A stretch of DNA of 64,000 nt from Halomonadaceae bacterium T82-2 (GTDB taxonomy: Bacteria > Pseudomonadota > Gammaproteobacteria > Pseudomonadales > Halomonadaceae): positions 93,841-157,840 of the forward strand of contig LSBP01000004.1 of NCBI GenBank assembly GCA_001577635.1, read 5' to 3'. Positions 1-10,479 of this stretch are shown here, piece after piece; the stretch's first letter is position 1, and each line of letters starts with the position of its first letter. The notes under the pieces were generated by a model, which had not been told where the DNA came from, made no database searches, and saw nothing but the letters and a program-made list of their open reading frames with translations. Made by a program: the position numbers and the translations under genes.

Positions 1-1895
<1,895 letters not shown>

Positions 1896-1920
1896 GTCTC
1901 TCAACGGAATACTTCCCCCT

Positions 1921-1949
1921 GCCCGGTCTCGCGAGAGGCCGGGCTTTTT
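1921..1949 (+). terminator. Rho-independent terminator of ppsA
   Basis: Stem GCCCGGTCTC / GAGGCCGGGC with loop GCGA, followed by TTTTT. It lies 26 bases after the ppsA stop codon. Confidence 0.85.
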
Positions 1950-1961
1950 ATCGAGAGTAGA

Positions 1962-2098
1962 GGGTGTTTTTCAAAAATGGCGAGCGAAGGCAAGACAAGG
2001 CGAAATTGAGCGAAAAAGCGCAGTTTACAGATGTAAATGAGCATTTTGAGTTTAATTTCAACGCAGTATTGCCGAGCGCAGACTTTTTGAAAATGCCC
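1962..2098. repeat. 137-bp imperfect palindrome, MITE/REP-like intergenic repeat
   Basis: The left end GGGTGTTTTTCAAAAA and the right end TTTTTGAAAATGCCC are inverted copies. A second dyad sits at the centre (TTTACA-GA-TGTAAA). The arms also match imperfectly between (GGCGAGCGAAGGCAAG on the left, GCCGAGCGCAGAC on the right). The element is AT-richer than its surroundings and ends 2 bases before the stop codon of the convergent phosphodiesterase gene. I recognise this kind of sequence as one that recurs between genes of marine and halophilic gammaproteobacteria, but copy number cannot be checked here. It has no credible coding capacity. It could also act as a bidirectional terminator. Confidence 0.7.
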
Positions 2099-2100
2099 GA

Positions 2101-3672
2101 TCAGGCGTGCAGCCAGCTGCGCAGCTTTAGCAGCAGCAGCTCCCCGTCGCTCAGGGTGGCACGCTCGGCCAGCAACTCGGCCAGCTGCGCCGGTCGGTCG
2201 GTGATGATGTTGTCCACGCCCAGGTCGATCAGCCGCGCCATCTGCCGGCGGTCGTTGACCGTCCAGGCGTGCAGGGCATAGCCCCGACCGTGGGTGGCGG
2301 CGACGGTGGCGGCGTCGATACGCGCATGGCGTAGCCCCAGGGCGTCGATATCGCCCAGAGCCAGCCCGCCGCGGACCATGAACTGGGCGAACAGGGTGGT
2401 GTGCAGCTGCGGGGCGCGGCGCTCCACCTCGCGGATGACCGCCGGCGACAGCGAGGCGATCACCACCTGGTCGCGACGTTCGCGGGGCAGCCGGGCGAGG
2501 ACGGCGTCCACCAGTGCGGCGGCGTTGTCGCCGGTGGGCTTGAGCTCGATATACAGCCGGATTCGGTTGCGGGTCAGGCGCAGGACCGACTCGAGCCGGG
2601 GAATGTGCTCCCCGCGGTAGGCCGGGCCGAACCAGCTGCCCACGTCGATCTCCCGCAGCGCCGGCCAGGCGAGTTCGCTGATGCGCTCGTCACGGCCGAG
2701 CAGGCGCCGTAGGCTGTCGTCGTGCGAGATCACCACCTGGCCGTCCGCGGATAGGCGAGCATCGAACTCGATGTAGTCGGCGCCGTCAGCGATGGCGCGT
2801 TCGAAGGCGGCCAGGGTGTTCTCCGGCGCCTCGATCGAGCTTCCCCGATGGGCGGTGATGGTGACCGTGTCCTGCAGGGTGAAGCGGTTGAGCTCGGTGA
2901 AGGCCTGTCCGGCTGCGACCAGCAGGACCAGTGCCTCGGCGCCCCAGGCCACCCAGGCCGGATGGTCGCGGCGGGTGGGCGAGGGTGGCCGGGGTTGGCG
3001 GTGGGCCAGGCGCAGGTAAAGACATCCTGTCACCAGACTGTTGACGGCTACCCCGATGAACGTCGCCGCCAGGGTCAGCAGGCCGTAGAGCGTCAGGTAG
3101 GCGAGCATGGCCGGGATCAGCCAGGTGGTTCGCTCGGGCAGCCAGCCCAGTGCAGCGGGGCGAGTCTGCAGCACCACATAGCTTTCCATGCCGCCCAATA
3201 ACCAGCCATACAGGGCTTCCAGAAGCAGCAGCGGGGCCACGGCGATCGCCAGCTGTGCCGAGGTCTGCAGCAGGGTCAGCCCGGCAATGCCGGGCAGGCG
3301 TCGGCAGACGCTCCAGAGCGCTTCGAGCGCCTGTCGATAGCGATGCCCCCCCGGCCGGGTCACCACCAGCAGCATGCCGGCCTGTTGCAGGGCCAGCAGC
3401 AGGCCGCTCAAGGCGATGACGGCCAGCAGCCAGAGTGCGCCCCATGGCGTGAAGGCGACGTCGAGCAGCTGGGCCCCGGTCAGCGGTGGACGGCCGAGCT
3501 CGCGAAGCAGAGCGGCCAGGGTGCTGGCGCTGGCAGGCAGCAGCAGCGTGGCCGAGAGCAGGGTGAAGAACAACTGATAGGCGACCAGCGGCCGCCAGTG
3601 CTCGCGCAGCGAGCGCAATGCCGCAACGCCGAGGGCATGCGGAGCGAGTGTCGTGGCCGGTGAGTCAGGCAT
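2101..3672 (-). CDS. Membrane-anchored glycerophosphodiester phosphodiesterase
   Basis: Predicted to hydrolyse glycerophosphodiesters to glycerol-3-phosphate and an alcohol. The 523 residues form two parts. Residues ~1-260 are very hydrophobic with about six membrane segments (the glycerophosphoryl diester phosphodiesterase membrane domain). Residues ~272-515 are a GDPD TIM barrel with the catalytic HRG (residue ~275), the E-N-T of APENTLAAF, the metal-binding E-x-D in YIEFDARL, and SHDDSL. The catalytic part probably sits at the inner membrane surface, but its side is not decidable by eye. It is convergent with ppsA, separated by the palindromic repeat. Confidence 0.92.
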   Translation of the reverse strand: MPDSPATTLAPHALGVAALRSLREHWRPLVAYQLFFTLLSATLLLPASASTLAALLRELGRPPLTGAQLLDVAFTPWGALWLLAVIALSGLLLALQQAGMLLVVTRPGGHRYRQALEALWSVCRRLPGIAGLTLLQTSAQLAIAVAPLLLLEALYGWLLGGMESYVVLQTRPAALGWLPERTTWLIPAMLAYLTLYGLLTLAATFIGVAVNSLVTGCLYLRLAHRQPRPPSPTRRDHPAWVAWGAEALVLLVAAGQAFTELNRFTLQDTVTITAHRGSSIEAPENTLAAFERAIADGADYIEFDARLSADGQVVISHDDSLRRLLGRDERISELAWPALREIDVGSWFGPAYRGEHIPRLESVLRLTRNRIRLYIELKPTGDNAAALVDAVLARLPRERRDQVVIASLSPAVIREVERRAPQLHTTLFAQFMVRGGLALGDIDALGLRHARIDAATVAATHGRGYALHAWTVNDRRQMARLIDLGVDNIITDRPAQLAELLAERATLSDGELLLLKLRSWLHA

Positions 3673-3725
3673 GCCCCCACGCTAGCATGTCGGTCGCAGT
3701 GCCCGACAGGGCCGGCGATTGCGCG

Positions 3726-4214
3726 TCAGCCGTCGACCGGCAGGCGGGCGTCGGCCACCACGATGCCGTTGTTGTCGGCGTAGAGCCAGTCGCCCGGGTT
3801 CAGGGTGACGCCCGCGAAGGTGACGGGCAGGTCGCGCTGGCCTTCGCCGTGCTTGTTGCTGCGTCGGGGATGGACGCCCAGCGCCTGAACCCCCAGGTCG
3901 ACATCGGCCAGCACGTCGACATCGCGGATGCAGCCGTAGAGAACGACGCCCGCCCAGCCGTTGCGCGCCGCCTGGTCGGCCAGCCGGTCGCCGAGCAGCG
4001 CGCAGCGCAGCGAGCCACCGGCATCGACGACGAGAACGCTGCCCTCGCCGGGCTCGGCGACGGCTTCCTTGACGCGCGAATTGTCCTCGAAGCACTTGAC
4101 GGTGCGCACCGGCCCCGAGAAGGCTTCGCGTCCGCCGAGATTGACGAATATGGGATCGAGCACCCGGACGTCGGGATGAGCGTCGCAGATATCGGGGGTG
4201 ACGATAGGGGGCAT
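3726..4214 (-). CDS. rraA: RraA family protein (RNase E activity regulator / HMG-type aldolase fold)
   Basis: 162 residues, matching the ~161 of E. coli RraA, which binds RNase E and inhibits it. Other family members are 4-hydroxy-4-methyl-2-oxoglutarate aldolases. The family core is clear: [16 protein letters not shown], then [15 protein letters not shown], with the Arg-Asp pair that aldolase members use for substrate and metal binding. The start at MPPIV is chosen because GGAGA lies 6 bases upstream and the length then fits; the frame is open much further upstream. RraA and aldolase cannot be separated from sequence alone, so the symbol is the family default. Confidence 0.88.
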   Translation of the reverse strand: MPPIVTPDICDAHPDVRVLDPIFVNLGGREAFSGPVRTVKCFEDNSRVKEAVAEPGEGSVLVVDAGGSLRCALLGDRLADQAARNGWAGVVLYGCIRDVDVLADVDLGVQALGVHPRRSNKHGEGQRDLPVTFAGVTLNPGDWLYADNNGIVVADARLPVDG

Positions 4215-4290
4215 GGCGCGTCTCCATGTCGAAGTGTTGAATCGACAGGGTGCCACAGAATCGACGCGGCCGGGGCGGTAGAGTCGAGAG

Positions 4291-4318
4291 GAAAACGCCG
4301 GGCTCGGGCCCGGCGTCG
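4291..4318 (-). terminator. Terminator after the outer-membrane barrel gene
   Basis: Read on the minus strand, GACGCCGGGC and GCCCGGCGTT pair around a 4-base loop and run into TTTTC. It lies just downstream of the leftward barrel gene. Confidence 0.75.
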
Positions 4319-4351
4319 TTGCAAACGGTGGTGTCCGAGGCGAGCCTCGGA

Positions 4352-4954
4352 TCAGAAACGCCAGCCGGCGGAGGCCGTGAAGGTGTCGATCTGGTAGTCG
4401 CTGTCGAAATCGTATCGTTCGTATTCGGCACGGATCAGGAACGGCGCGAAATTGAACTGGGCGCCCACCCCATAGACCGGATCGGTGCCGTCCTGATCCT
4501 TCAGGTTGACGCTGGCATTGCCGAGGTTGCCGTCGACGTCGGTTTCCCACTTGGCCAGCCCGGCCTTGGCGAAGGCCGTGAACCAGGGGGTGATCGGCAG
4601 CTGGCCGACGGCACTTACGCCGTAGGCATCCGATTCCAGGTCGGTATTGGCACCGGAATTGCCTTCCAGGCGTGTTCGGCCCAGGTCCGCATAGAAGATT
4701 TCGGTGGCGAAATAGGGGGTGAACTCGTAGCCGACAAACCCCTTGAAGACGTTGTCGTCATTGTCGAGATCGAAACTCTCGCTGCCCGACTCGATGAAGT
4801 CGCCGACCTCGCTTTCGTCGTTCTTGAGGGAGCTGAAACCGGTTCCGACACCCAGATACAGGCCCTTGGCACCGTCGATGGCCCAGGCGGAGGGCGCGGT
4901 GGCAACCAGAGTCGCAGTGGCGACGGAAGCAGACAGCAGTGTCTTGATGTTCAT
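4352..4954 (-). CDS. Small outer-membrane beta-barrel protein
   Basis: 200 residues. The first ~24 form a Sec signal peptide ([20 protein letters not shown], cleavage likely after SAWA). The mature part has the alternating, Gly- and aromatic-rich pattern of an eight-stranded OmpA/OmpW-like barrel and ends in GWRF, with a terminal Phe as expected for BAM-dependent insertion. Mature loops are acidic (DNDDN, DLESD), as is common in halophiles. The start is set at MNIK because AGGAGA lies 8 bases upstream; an in-frame GTG at 5008 is rejected. The substrate, if any, cannot be told. It is monocistronic, with its own terminator. Confidence 0.85.
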   Translation of the reverse strand: MNIKTLLSASVATATLVATAPSAWAIDGAKGLYLGVGTGFSSLKNDESEVGDFIESGSESFDLDNDDNVFKGFVGYEFTPYFATEIFYADLGRTRLEGNSGANTDLESDAYGVSAVGQLPITPWFTAFAKAGLAKWETDVDGNLGNASVNLKDQDGTDPVYGVGAQFNFAPFLIRAEYERYDFDSDYQIDTFTASAGWRF

Positions 4955-5160
4955 GAGGGTTCTCCTTGAATGGTTCCTTCGCCGAAGCGAATGAAAGTCG
5001 GCATGCACAAGGGCCGTGGCATCGGCCTCTCATTGGGTGCATGTCGGCGTCCTGCCGAATCGCGAACGCGTTGTTGCGGGGGCTCGCGACGTCTTGAATC
5101 TAGGTCGAACAGTGTTCGCCCCTCAAGGCGGTGGAGGTAAATGTGTGTTGTTTTTTGTAA
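4955..5160. other. Intergenic leader region of the outer-membrane protein gene
   Basis: Non-coding. It contains the 13-bp dyad CGAACA-G-TGTTCG at 5106-5118, which could be an operator for the barrel gene, and an AT-rich patch at about 5140-5165 next to the acnB terminator. I see no convincing -35/-10 pair and no structured RNA. Confidence 0.4.
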
Positions 5161-5191
5161 TAAAAAGCGCCCCGCCTGGGGCGGGGCGCTT
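5161..5191 (-). terminator. Rho-independent terminator of acnB
   Basis: On the minus strand, AGCGCCCCGCC and GGCGGGGCGCT form an 11-bp stem with a short CCA loop and are followed by TTTTTA. It lies 43 bases past the acnB stop. Confidence 0.88.
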
Positions 5192-5233
5192 CGGTCATCG
5201 ATTGACGATGTTGCGAGCATCGGAATCGAAGGG

Positions 5234-7837
5234 TCAGGCTTCCTCGGCGAGGGGAATCACGTTGGAGGCGGCCTTCTGGAACTCCTCGATCTCATGGAAG
5301 TTCATGTAGCGGTAGATCTCGCCGGCCATGGCATCGAACTCGCTCATGTAGCGACGATATTCATCGACACTCGGCAGGCGACCTTCCACAGCGGCCACGG
5401 CGGCCAGCTCGGCGGAGGCCAGGTAGACATCGGCGCCGTCGCCAAGGCGATTGGGGAAGTTGCGGGTCGAGGTGGAGACCACCGTGCTCTTGGCGGCCAC
5501 CCGGGCCTGGTTACCCATGCACAGCGAGCAGCCCGGCATCTCCATGCGCGCGCCGGCGCGACCGTAGATGCCGTAGTAGCCTTCTTCGGTCAGCTGGTGC
5601 TGGTCCATCTTGGTCGGCGGGGCCAGCCACAGCTTGGTCTTCAGGCTGCCCGCGGGCTGCTTCTCGAGCAGCTTGCCGGCGGCGCGGAAGTGACCGATGT
5701 TGGTCATGCACGAGCCGATGAACACCTCGTCGATGGACTCACCCGCCACGTCGGAAAGCAGGCGGGCATCGTCCGGATCGTTCGGCGCGCACAGCACCGG
5801 CTGGTCGAGCTGGTCGAGGTCGATTTCGATCACCTCGGCGTACTCGGCGTCCTTGTCGGCGCGCATCAGGCTGGGGTTGGCGAGCCATTCCTCCATGCCC
5901 TCGATGCGGCGTTCCAGCGTGCGGCGGTCACCGTAGCCCTGATCGATCATCCACTTGAGCAGGGTGATGTTGGACGTCAGGTACTCGCTGACACTGTCCT
6001 CGGAGAGCGTGATGGTGCAGCCGGCCGCGGAGCGTTCGGCGGACGCGTCGGATAGCTCGAAGGCCTGCTCGACGGTGAGGTCCTCGAGACCTTCGATCTC
6101 CAGCACGCGACCGGAGAAGGCGTTCTTCTTGCCGGACTTCTCGACGGTCAACAGGCCCTGCTGGATGGCGTAGTAGGGGATGGCGTGGACCAGGTCACGC
6201 AGGGTGACGCCGGGCTGACGCTTGCCCTTGAAGCGCACCAGCACGGATTCCGGCATGTCCAGCGGCATCACGCCGGTCGCGGCGGCAAAGGCCACCAGGC
6301 CGGAGCCCGCGGGGAAGGATATGCCCATCGGGAAGCGGGTGTGCGAATCGCCGCCGGTACCCACGGTGTCGGGCAGCAGCATGCGGTTCAGCCAGCTGTG
6401 GATGATGCCGTCGCCCGGGCGCAGCGAGACGCCGCCGCGGTTCATGATGAAGTCGGGGAGGGTGTGGTGGGTCTCCACGTCGACCGGCTTCGGGTAGGCG
6501 CTGGTGTGGCAGAAGGACTGCATCACCAGGTCGGCCTGGAAGCCCAGGCAGGCCAGATCCTTGAGCTCGTCGCGGGTCATCGGGCCGGTGGTGTCCTGGG
6601 AGCCCACGGTGGTCATCTTCGGCTCGCAGTACATGCCCGGGCGCACGCCATCCATGCCGCAGGCCTTGCCGACCATCTTCTGCGCCAGGGTGAAGCCCTT
6701 GCCGTTGTCGGCCGGCTGTTCCGGCTTCTTGAAGACGTCGGAGGGCTCCAGGCCCAGCTCGTTGCGGGCCTTCTCGGTCAGGCCGCGACCGATGATCAGC
6801 GGGATGCGGCCGCCGGCGCGGACTTCATCGAGGATCACCCGGGTCTTGAGCTCGAAGGTGCTCAGCACCTCGTCGGTGCCGTGCTTGCAGACCTTGCCCT
6901 CGTAGGGGTAGACGTCGATGAGGTCGCCCATGTCGAGCTTCTCGACGTCCATCTCGATGGGCAGGGCGCCGGCGTCTTCCATGGTGTTGAAGAAGATCGG
7001 CGCGATCTTGCCGCCGAAGACGAAACCGCCGGCGCGCTTGTTGGGTACGTGGGGGATGTCGTCGCCGAAGAACCACAGTACCGAATTGGTGGCGGACTTG
7101 CGCGAGGAGCCGGTGCCCACCACGTCGCCGACGTAGGCGACCGGGTAGCCCTGGCTCTTGACCTCATTGATCTGTGCCAGCGGGCCCTTGTTGCCCGGCA
7201 CTTCCGGCTCGATGCCGTCGCGCGGGTTCTTGAGCATGGCGTTGGCGTGCAGCGGGATATCCGGGCGCGACCAGGCATCCGGTGCCGGAGAGAGGTCGTC
7301 GGTGTTGGTCTCGCCGGGCACCTTGAACACCGCCAGGGTGATCTTCTCGGCCAGTGCCGGCTTGGCCAGGAACCACTCGGCGTCGGCCCAGGACTGCAGC
7401 ACGCCCTGGGCGACGCTGTTGCCGGCCTTGGCGCGTTCGGCGACGTCATGGAAGGCATCGAACATCAGCAGGGTGTGCTTGAGCTGTTCGCCGGCCTCCC
7501 TGGCGAGGCTCTCGTCGTCGAGCAGCTCGACCAGGGTGGCGATGTTGTAGCCGCCCTGCATGGTCCCCAGCAGCTTGACCGCGTGCACCTTGTCGATCAG
7601 CGGTGATTCGGCGTCGCCCTTGGCGATGGCGGTCAGGAAGCCGGCCTTGACGTAGGCGGCTTCGTCGACACCGGGCGGAACGCGGTCGGTGATCAACTCG
7701 AGCAGAAACTGCTCCTCGCCGGCCGGCGGGTTCTTGAGCAGTTCGACCAGTTCGGCGGTCTGCTCGGCGGTCAGCGGCTTCGGCGGTACGCCCTCGGCAG
7801 CGCGTTCCTCGACATGTTGACGGTAGGCTTCAAGCAC
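5234..7837 (-). CDS. acnB: Aconitate hydratase B (bifunctional 2-methylisocitrate dehydratase)
   Basis: Interconverts citrate and isocitrate in the TCA cycle; AcnB also dehydrates 2-methylisocitrate. From the start used here the protein has 867 residues, against 865 in E. coli. The HEAT-like N-terminal domain ([29 protein letters not shown]), the swivel domain and the 4Fe-4S cluster Cys pair in [10 protein letters not shown] are all visible. Start: GTG at 7837, with a GAGGG Shine-Dalgarno 8 bases upstream, matches the family N-terminus. In-frame ATGs at 7852 and 7912 would add 5 or 25 residues that the family lacks. A promoter match lies at 7949-7977. Confidence 0.95.
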   Translation of the reverse strand: MLEAYRQHVEERAAEGVPPKPLTAEQTAELVELLKNPPAGEEQFLLELITDRVPPGVDEAAYVKAGFLTAIAKGDAESPLIDKVHAVKLLGTMQGGYNIATLVELLDDESLAREAGEQLKHTLLMFDAFHDVAERAKAGNSVAQGVLQSWADAEWFLAKPALAEKITLAVFKVPGETNTDDLSPAPDAWSRPDIPLHANAMLKNPRDGIEPEVPGNKGPLAQINEVKSQGYPVAYVGDVVGTGSSRKSATNSVLWFFGDDIPHVPNKRAGGFVFGGKIAPIFFNTMEDAGALPIEMDVEKLDMGDLIDVYPYEGKVCKHGTDEVLSTFELKTRVILDEVRAGGRIPLIIGRGLTEKARNELGLEPSDVFKKPEQPADNGKGFTLAQKMVGKACGMDGVRPGMYCEPKMTTVGSQDTTGPMTRDELKDLACLGFQADLVMQSFCHTSAYPKPVDVETHHTLPDFIMNRGGVSLRPGDGIIHSWLNRMLLPDTVGTGGDSHTRFPMGISFPAGSGLVAFAAATGVMPLDMPESVLVRFKGKRQPGVTLRDLVHAIPYYAIQQGLLTVEKSGKKNAFSGRVLEIEGLEDLTVEQAFELSDASAERSAAGCTITLSEDSVSEYLTSNITLLKWMIDQGYGDRRTLERRIEGMEEWLANPSLMRADKDAEYAEVIEIDLDQLDQPVLCAPNDPDDARLLSDVAGESIDEVFIGSCMTNIGHFRAAGKLLEKQPAGSLKTKLWLAPPTKMDQHQLTEEGYYGIYGRAGARMEMPGCSLCMGNQARVAAKSTVVSTSTRNFPNRLGDGADVYLASAELAAVAAVEGRLPSVDEYRRYMSEFDAMAGEIYRYMNFHEIEEFQKAASNVIPLAEEA

Positions 7838-7948
7838 GTTGGGGACCCTCATCGATTTTCGGAATCCAGTAGGTGCAGAAAATGGCAGCGAACATCGCTG
7901 AAAATCGCACAAATCCTGCCTTCTGATGCTCTGTTCAGAGCCGAGCGC

Positions 7949-7977
7949 ATTCTACGCGAAACTGTCGACAATGTTAA
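7949..7977 (-). promoter_or_regulatory. Putative sigma-70 promoter of acnB
   Basis: On the minus strand, TTAACA and TAGAAT are separated by 17 bases. The dyad GCTCTG-TT-CAGAGC (7928-7941) lies just downstream in the leader and could be a regulator site. Confidence 0.55.
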
Positions 7978-8104
7978 GGCAAGGGTGTGACGGGGGCGCA
8001 CGATTTTGGTCGTACGCCGTGGGCTTCAACGCGAGGCAACTGGCGTGGCCGTCTCGTCGGCCGGCGCCCGGCGCGTTACCATGGGCGCTTCACCGGGAGG
8101 TCCC

Positions 8105-8557
8105 ATGAGTCGACGAATCGTTTCCCCTTGTGTGGGGCTGTGTTCCACCACCGTCGGCGACAGTGTCTGCCGCGGCTGTCAGCGCAGCGATCATGAGATC
8201 CGTGACTGGTTCGGCTACGATCACGCCACCCGCGAAGCGGTGATGCAGCGTCTGGACGGCTGGCGCGTGGCGGTGGCCGGCCACTACCTGCGGGTTACGG
8301 ATGCCGATCGGCTGCAGGCCCAGCTCGAGCGGCACGGTATCCGCTTTCGTGCCGATCAGCCGGCGCTGTCGCGAGCGGTGGAACTGCTGCGAGTGGGCCG
8401 CGAGCGCATGCGCGATATTCGCCGCTATGGGCTCGAGCCCCGGGAGGCGGGTGCCGGCATGTCGCCGGTGCAGCTTCACGAGGCGATCGCGACGATGCTG
8501 CTGGCGCGTGCCGAAGCCTGCCGGGACGCCGGTGACTCCGATGAATCCATGACGTGA
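8105..8557 (+). CDS. DUF1289 domain protein
   Basis: 150 residues. The N-terminus has the DUF1289 pattern of four cysteines (SPCVGLCSTT, then VCRGCQRS) followed by EIRDW and a conserved Arg, as in small Fe-S or zinc-binding proteins of proteobacteria. The remainder (LERHGIRFRADQPALSRAVEL) is helical and I cannot assign it. The start is chosen at MSRRI, just after GGGAGG; the frame is open further upstream without a binding site. miaE begins 6 bases after the stop, so the two are probably co-transcribed. Biochemical role unknown. Confidence 0.85.
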   Translation: MSRRIVSPCVGLCSTTVGDSVCRGCQRSDHEIRDWFGYDHATREAVMQRLDGWRVAVAGHYLRVTDADRLQAQLERHGIRFRADQPALSRAVELLRVGRERMRDIRRYGLEPREAGAGMSPVQLHEAIATMLLARAEACRDAGDSDESMT

Positions 8558-8563
8558 ACCCCC

Positions 8564-9190
8564 ATGCCCGATACTCGTGAAACCCTGCTGTCCCCCGAAC
8601 TGCTGGCCTTTTTGCCGTGTACCACGCCCGATGCCTGGATCGAGGCCGCGCTGGCCAATCAGGCGCTGCTGCTGATCGATCACGCCCAGTGCGAGAAGAA
8701 GGCGGCGTCCACCGCGATGAGCCTGATGTATCGCTACGTCGACCGGCCGTTGCTGCTGACCAAGATGTCGCAACTGGCCCGCGAGGAGTTGCTGCACTTC
8801 GAACAGGTGGTCAGGCTGATGGAATCGCGCGGCGTCGAGTACCGGCATATCGCGGCATCACGCTACGCCGAGGGACTGCGCCGGCATGTATGCGCTGAAG
8901 ATCCCGAACGGCTGGTCGATATACTCATTGTGGGGGCCTTCATCGAGGCACGCTCCTGCGAGCGCTTCGCCGCGCTCATTCCGCATCTGGACGCGGAGCT
9001 TGCCAAGTTCTATCGCACTCTGGTTAAGTCGGAAGGGCGGCATTATGAGGACTACCTGATGTTGGCCAGGCGCTTCTCGGCATCGTCCATCGATACGCGC
9101 ATCGCCTTCTTCGCCGAACGCGAGCGGGAACTGATCGAATCGCCCGATGCCACCTTCCGCTTTCACAGCGGCCTGCCGGCGGCGGCCTGA
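8564..9190 (+). CDS. miaE: tRNA-(ms2io6A)-hydroxylase
   Basis: 208 residues. MiaE hydroxylates the isopentenyl group of 2-methylthio-N6-isopentenyladenosine at tRNA position 37, using O2 and a di-iron centre. It is a ferritin-like four-helix bundle. The iron ligands can be followed: E in CEKKAAS, EELLH (ExxH), E in GAFIEARSCERF, and EGRHYED (second ExxH). Length fits the Pseudomonas/Salmonella enzymes. It sits directly behind the DUF1289 gene. Confidence 0.93.
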   Translation: MPDTRETLLSPELLAFLPCTTPDAWIEAALANQALLLIDHAQCEKKAASTAMSLMYRYVDRPLLLTKMSQLAREELLHFEQVVRLMESRGVEYRHIAASRYAEGLRRHVCAEDPERLVDILIVGAFIEARSCERFAALIPHLDAELAKFYRTLVKSEGRHYEDYLMLARRFSASSIDTRIAFFAERERELIESPDATFRFHSGLPAAA

Positions 9191-9255
9191 CACGCGTGCC
9201 GCGGTCCGGGTGGCGTACTCGCCCTCGCTGACGAACAACGCAGGAACTGATAACA

Positions 9256-10479
9256 ATGGCACGGTCTTCTTCCGGCAACACGCAGTTGACGCTGTTCGGT
9301 CACTTCTCGCTCACCCTGGGCGAGGATACGCTCACCCAGTTCAGTTACGACAAGGTCAAGGCGCTGCTGGTCTATCTGCTGCTGATGGAACAGCCGGTCA
9401 ACCGGGCAGCGCTGGCCGAGTTGCTGTGGCCCGACCAGGGGCTGTCCTCCGGTCGTACCAACCTGCGCCACGCGCTGCATTGCCTGCGCCAGAGCCTGGG
9501 CGAGGAGGCCGAGCGCACGCTCGAGGTGTCGCGCCAGACCATCGCCTTCGCGCTGCCCGACAACTGGTGCTTCGACCTCAAGCAGCTCGAGACGCTGCTC
9601 GAACGCGTGCCGGACGTGGCGGGCCTTGAGCAGGTACTGGCCGTCTATCGTGGCGACCTCGTCGAGGATCTGCAACTCGCTCAATGTGCGGAATATCAAC
9701 GCTGGCTGGTGCGCATGCGTGGCGAGTGGCGTCAACGGGTGTTGAGCTATGCCGAGCAGGTGCTGGAGGGCGGCGAGGCGCTGCCCGATGCCCTGCTGCG
9801 CACCCTGGTCAGTCGCTTTTCCGGCTATGCGCCGTTTCACGAGCGCCTGATCCGCCAGCTGATCGACCAGCGCCAGTCCGCCGCCGCCCACGAGGAGTAC
9901 AACGCCTACCTCCAGTTGCTGGCCCTGTCCGGTCAGCAGCCCGAACCGAGCATCCTTCAGCTGGCGCGCTACTGGTCGGACGGCCGTGGCGAAACCCTGC
10001 CGGTAACCCCGCGCGGTGCCTACTCGCGAACCCTGGCGGCGGACAGCCAGCCACTGAGCGATGACGAGATCGAGCACCGCCAGCTCTCCGTGATGGCCAT
10101 TCGCCTGCGTCTGCGGGGCGAGTGGGACGAGCGTGGCGAGGCTCGGGCCTGCCTGTCGCTGCAGATCGAGCTGCTGCGCTGGCTGGAGCGCCAGTGTCAC
10201 CATCTCGGCGGGTTCTGGCTGCCGGGAGCCACCGGCGGGCTCGGTCTGGCCTGCTTCGGTACCCACGGGCCGGCCCATCAGCTGGCGGAGCTGGTGGCGC
10301 TCTATGAGCACTGCCGCCGGGCCCTGCCGGAAGAGGCGGCGAGACTCTGGAGCGGGCGTGGCGACATGCCGCGCTTCGATCTGGCTGCCGGACTGGACAG
10401 CGGCCGGGTGCTCTATCTGCCGGAGCGCCAGCTGGTCGACCCGCTGGGGCAGGTGACGCAGCGCGTTCCCTGGAGCTGA
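9256..10479 (+). CDS. SARP/BTAD-type transcriptional regulator with cyclase-like C-terminus
   Basis: 407 residues. Residues ~10-100 are an OmpR-like winged helix of SARP type (LTLFGHFSLTLGED, then NRAALAELLWPDQ and NLRHALHCLRQSL). Residues ~105-255 are the helical bacterial transcriptional activation domain. From ~275, HRQLSVMAIRL, GGLGLACFG, FDLAAGLDSGRV and VDPLGQVTQRV follow the layout of a class III nucleotidyl cyclase, but the metal-binding Asp residues are absent, so catalysis is unlikely. The domain is not finished when the ORF stops; its missing end is encoded by the next gene, which starts inside this stop codon (TGATG). Likely a DNA-binding regulator working with that ATPase; target unknown. 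Confidence 0.8.
   Translation: MARSSSGNTQLTLFGHFSLTLGEDTLTQFSYDKVKALLVYLLLMEQPVNRAALAELLWPDQGLSSGRTNLRHALHCLRQSLGEEAERTLEVSRQTIAFALPDNWCFDLKQLETLLERVPDVAGLEQVLAVYRGDLVEDLQLAQCAEYQRWLVRMRGEWRQRVLSYAEQVLEGGEALPDALLRTLVSRFSGYAPFHERLIRQLIDQRQSAAAHEEYNAYLQLLALSGQQPEPSILQLARYWSDGRGETLPVTPRGAYSRTLAADSQPLSDDEIEHRQLSVMAIRLRLRGEWDERGEARACLSLQIELLRWLERQCHHLGGFWLPGATGGLGLACFGTHGPAHQLAELVALYEHCRRALPEEAARLWSGRGDMPRFDLAAGLDSGRVLYLPERQLVDPLGQVTQRVPWS

Noticed and set aside
1964..2281. Short ORF starting in the 137-bp palindrome
   Set aside because: It runs from a non-coding repeat into the antisense of the phosphodiesterase gene; its Ser-rich translation is meaningless.
6185..7606. Long open frame antisense to acnB
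   Set aside because: Shadow of acnB third-position GC; no start context or motif.
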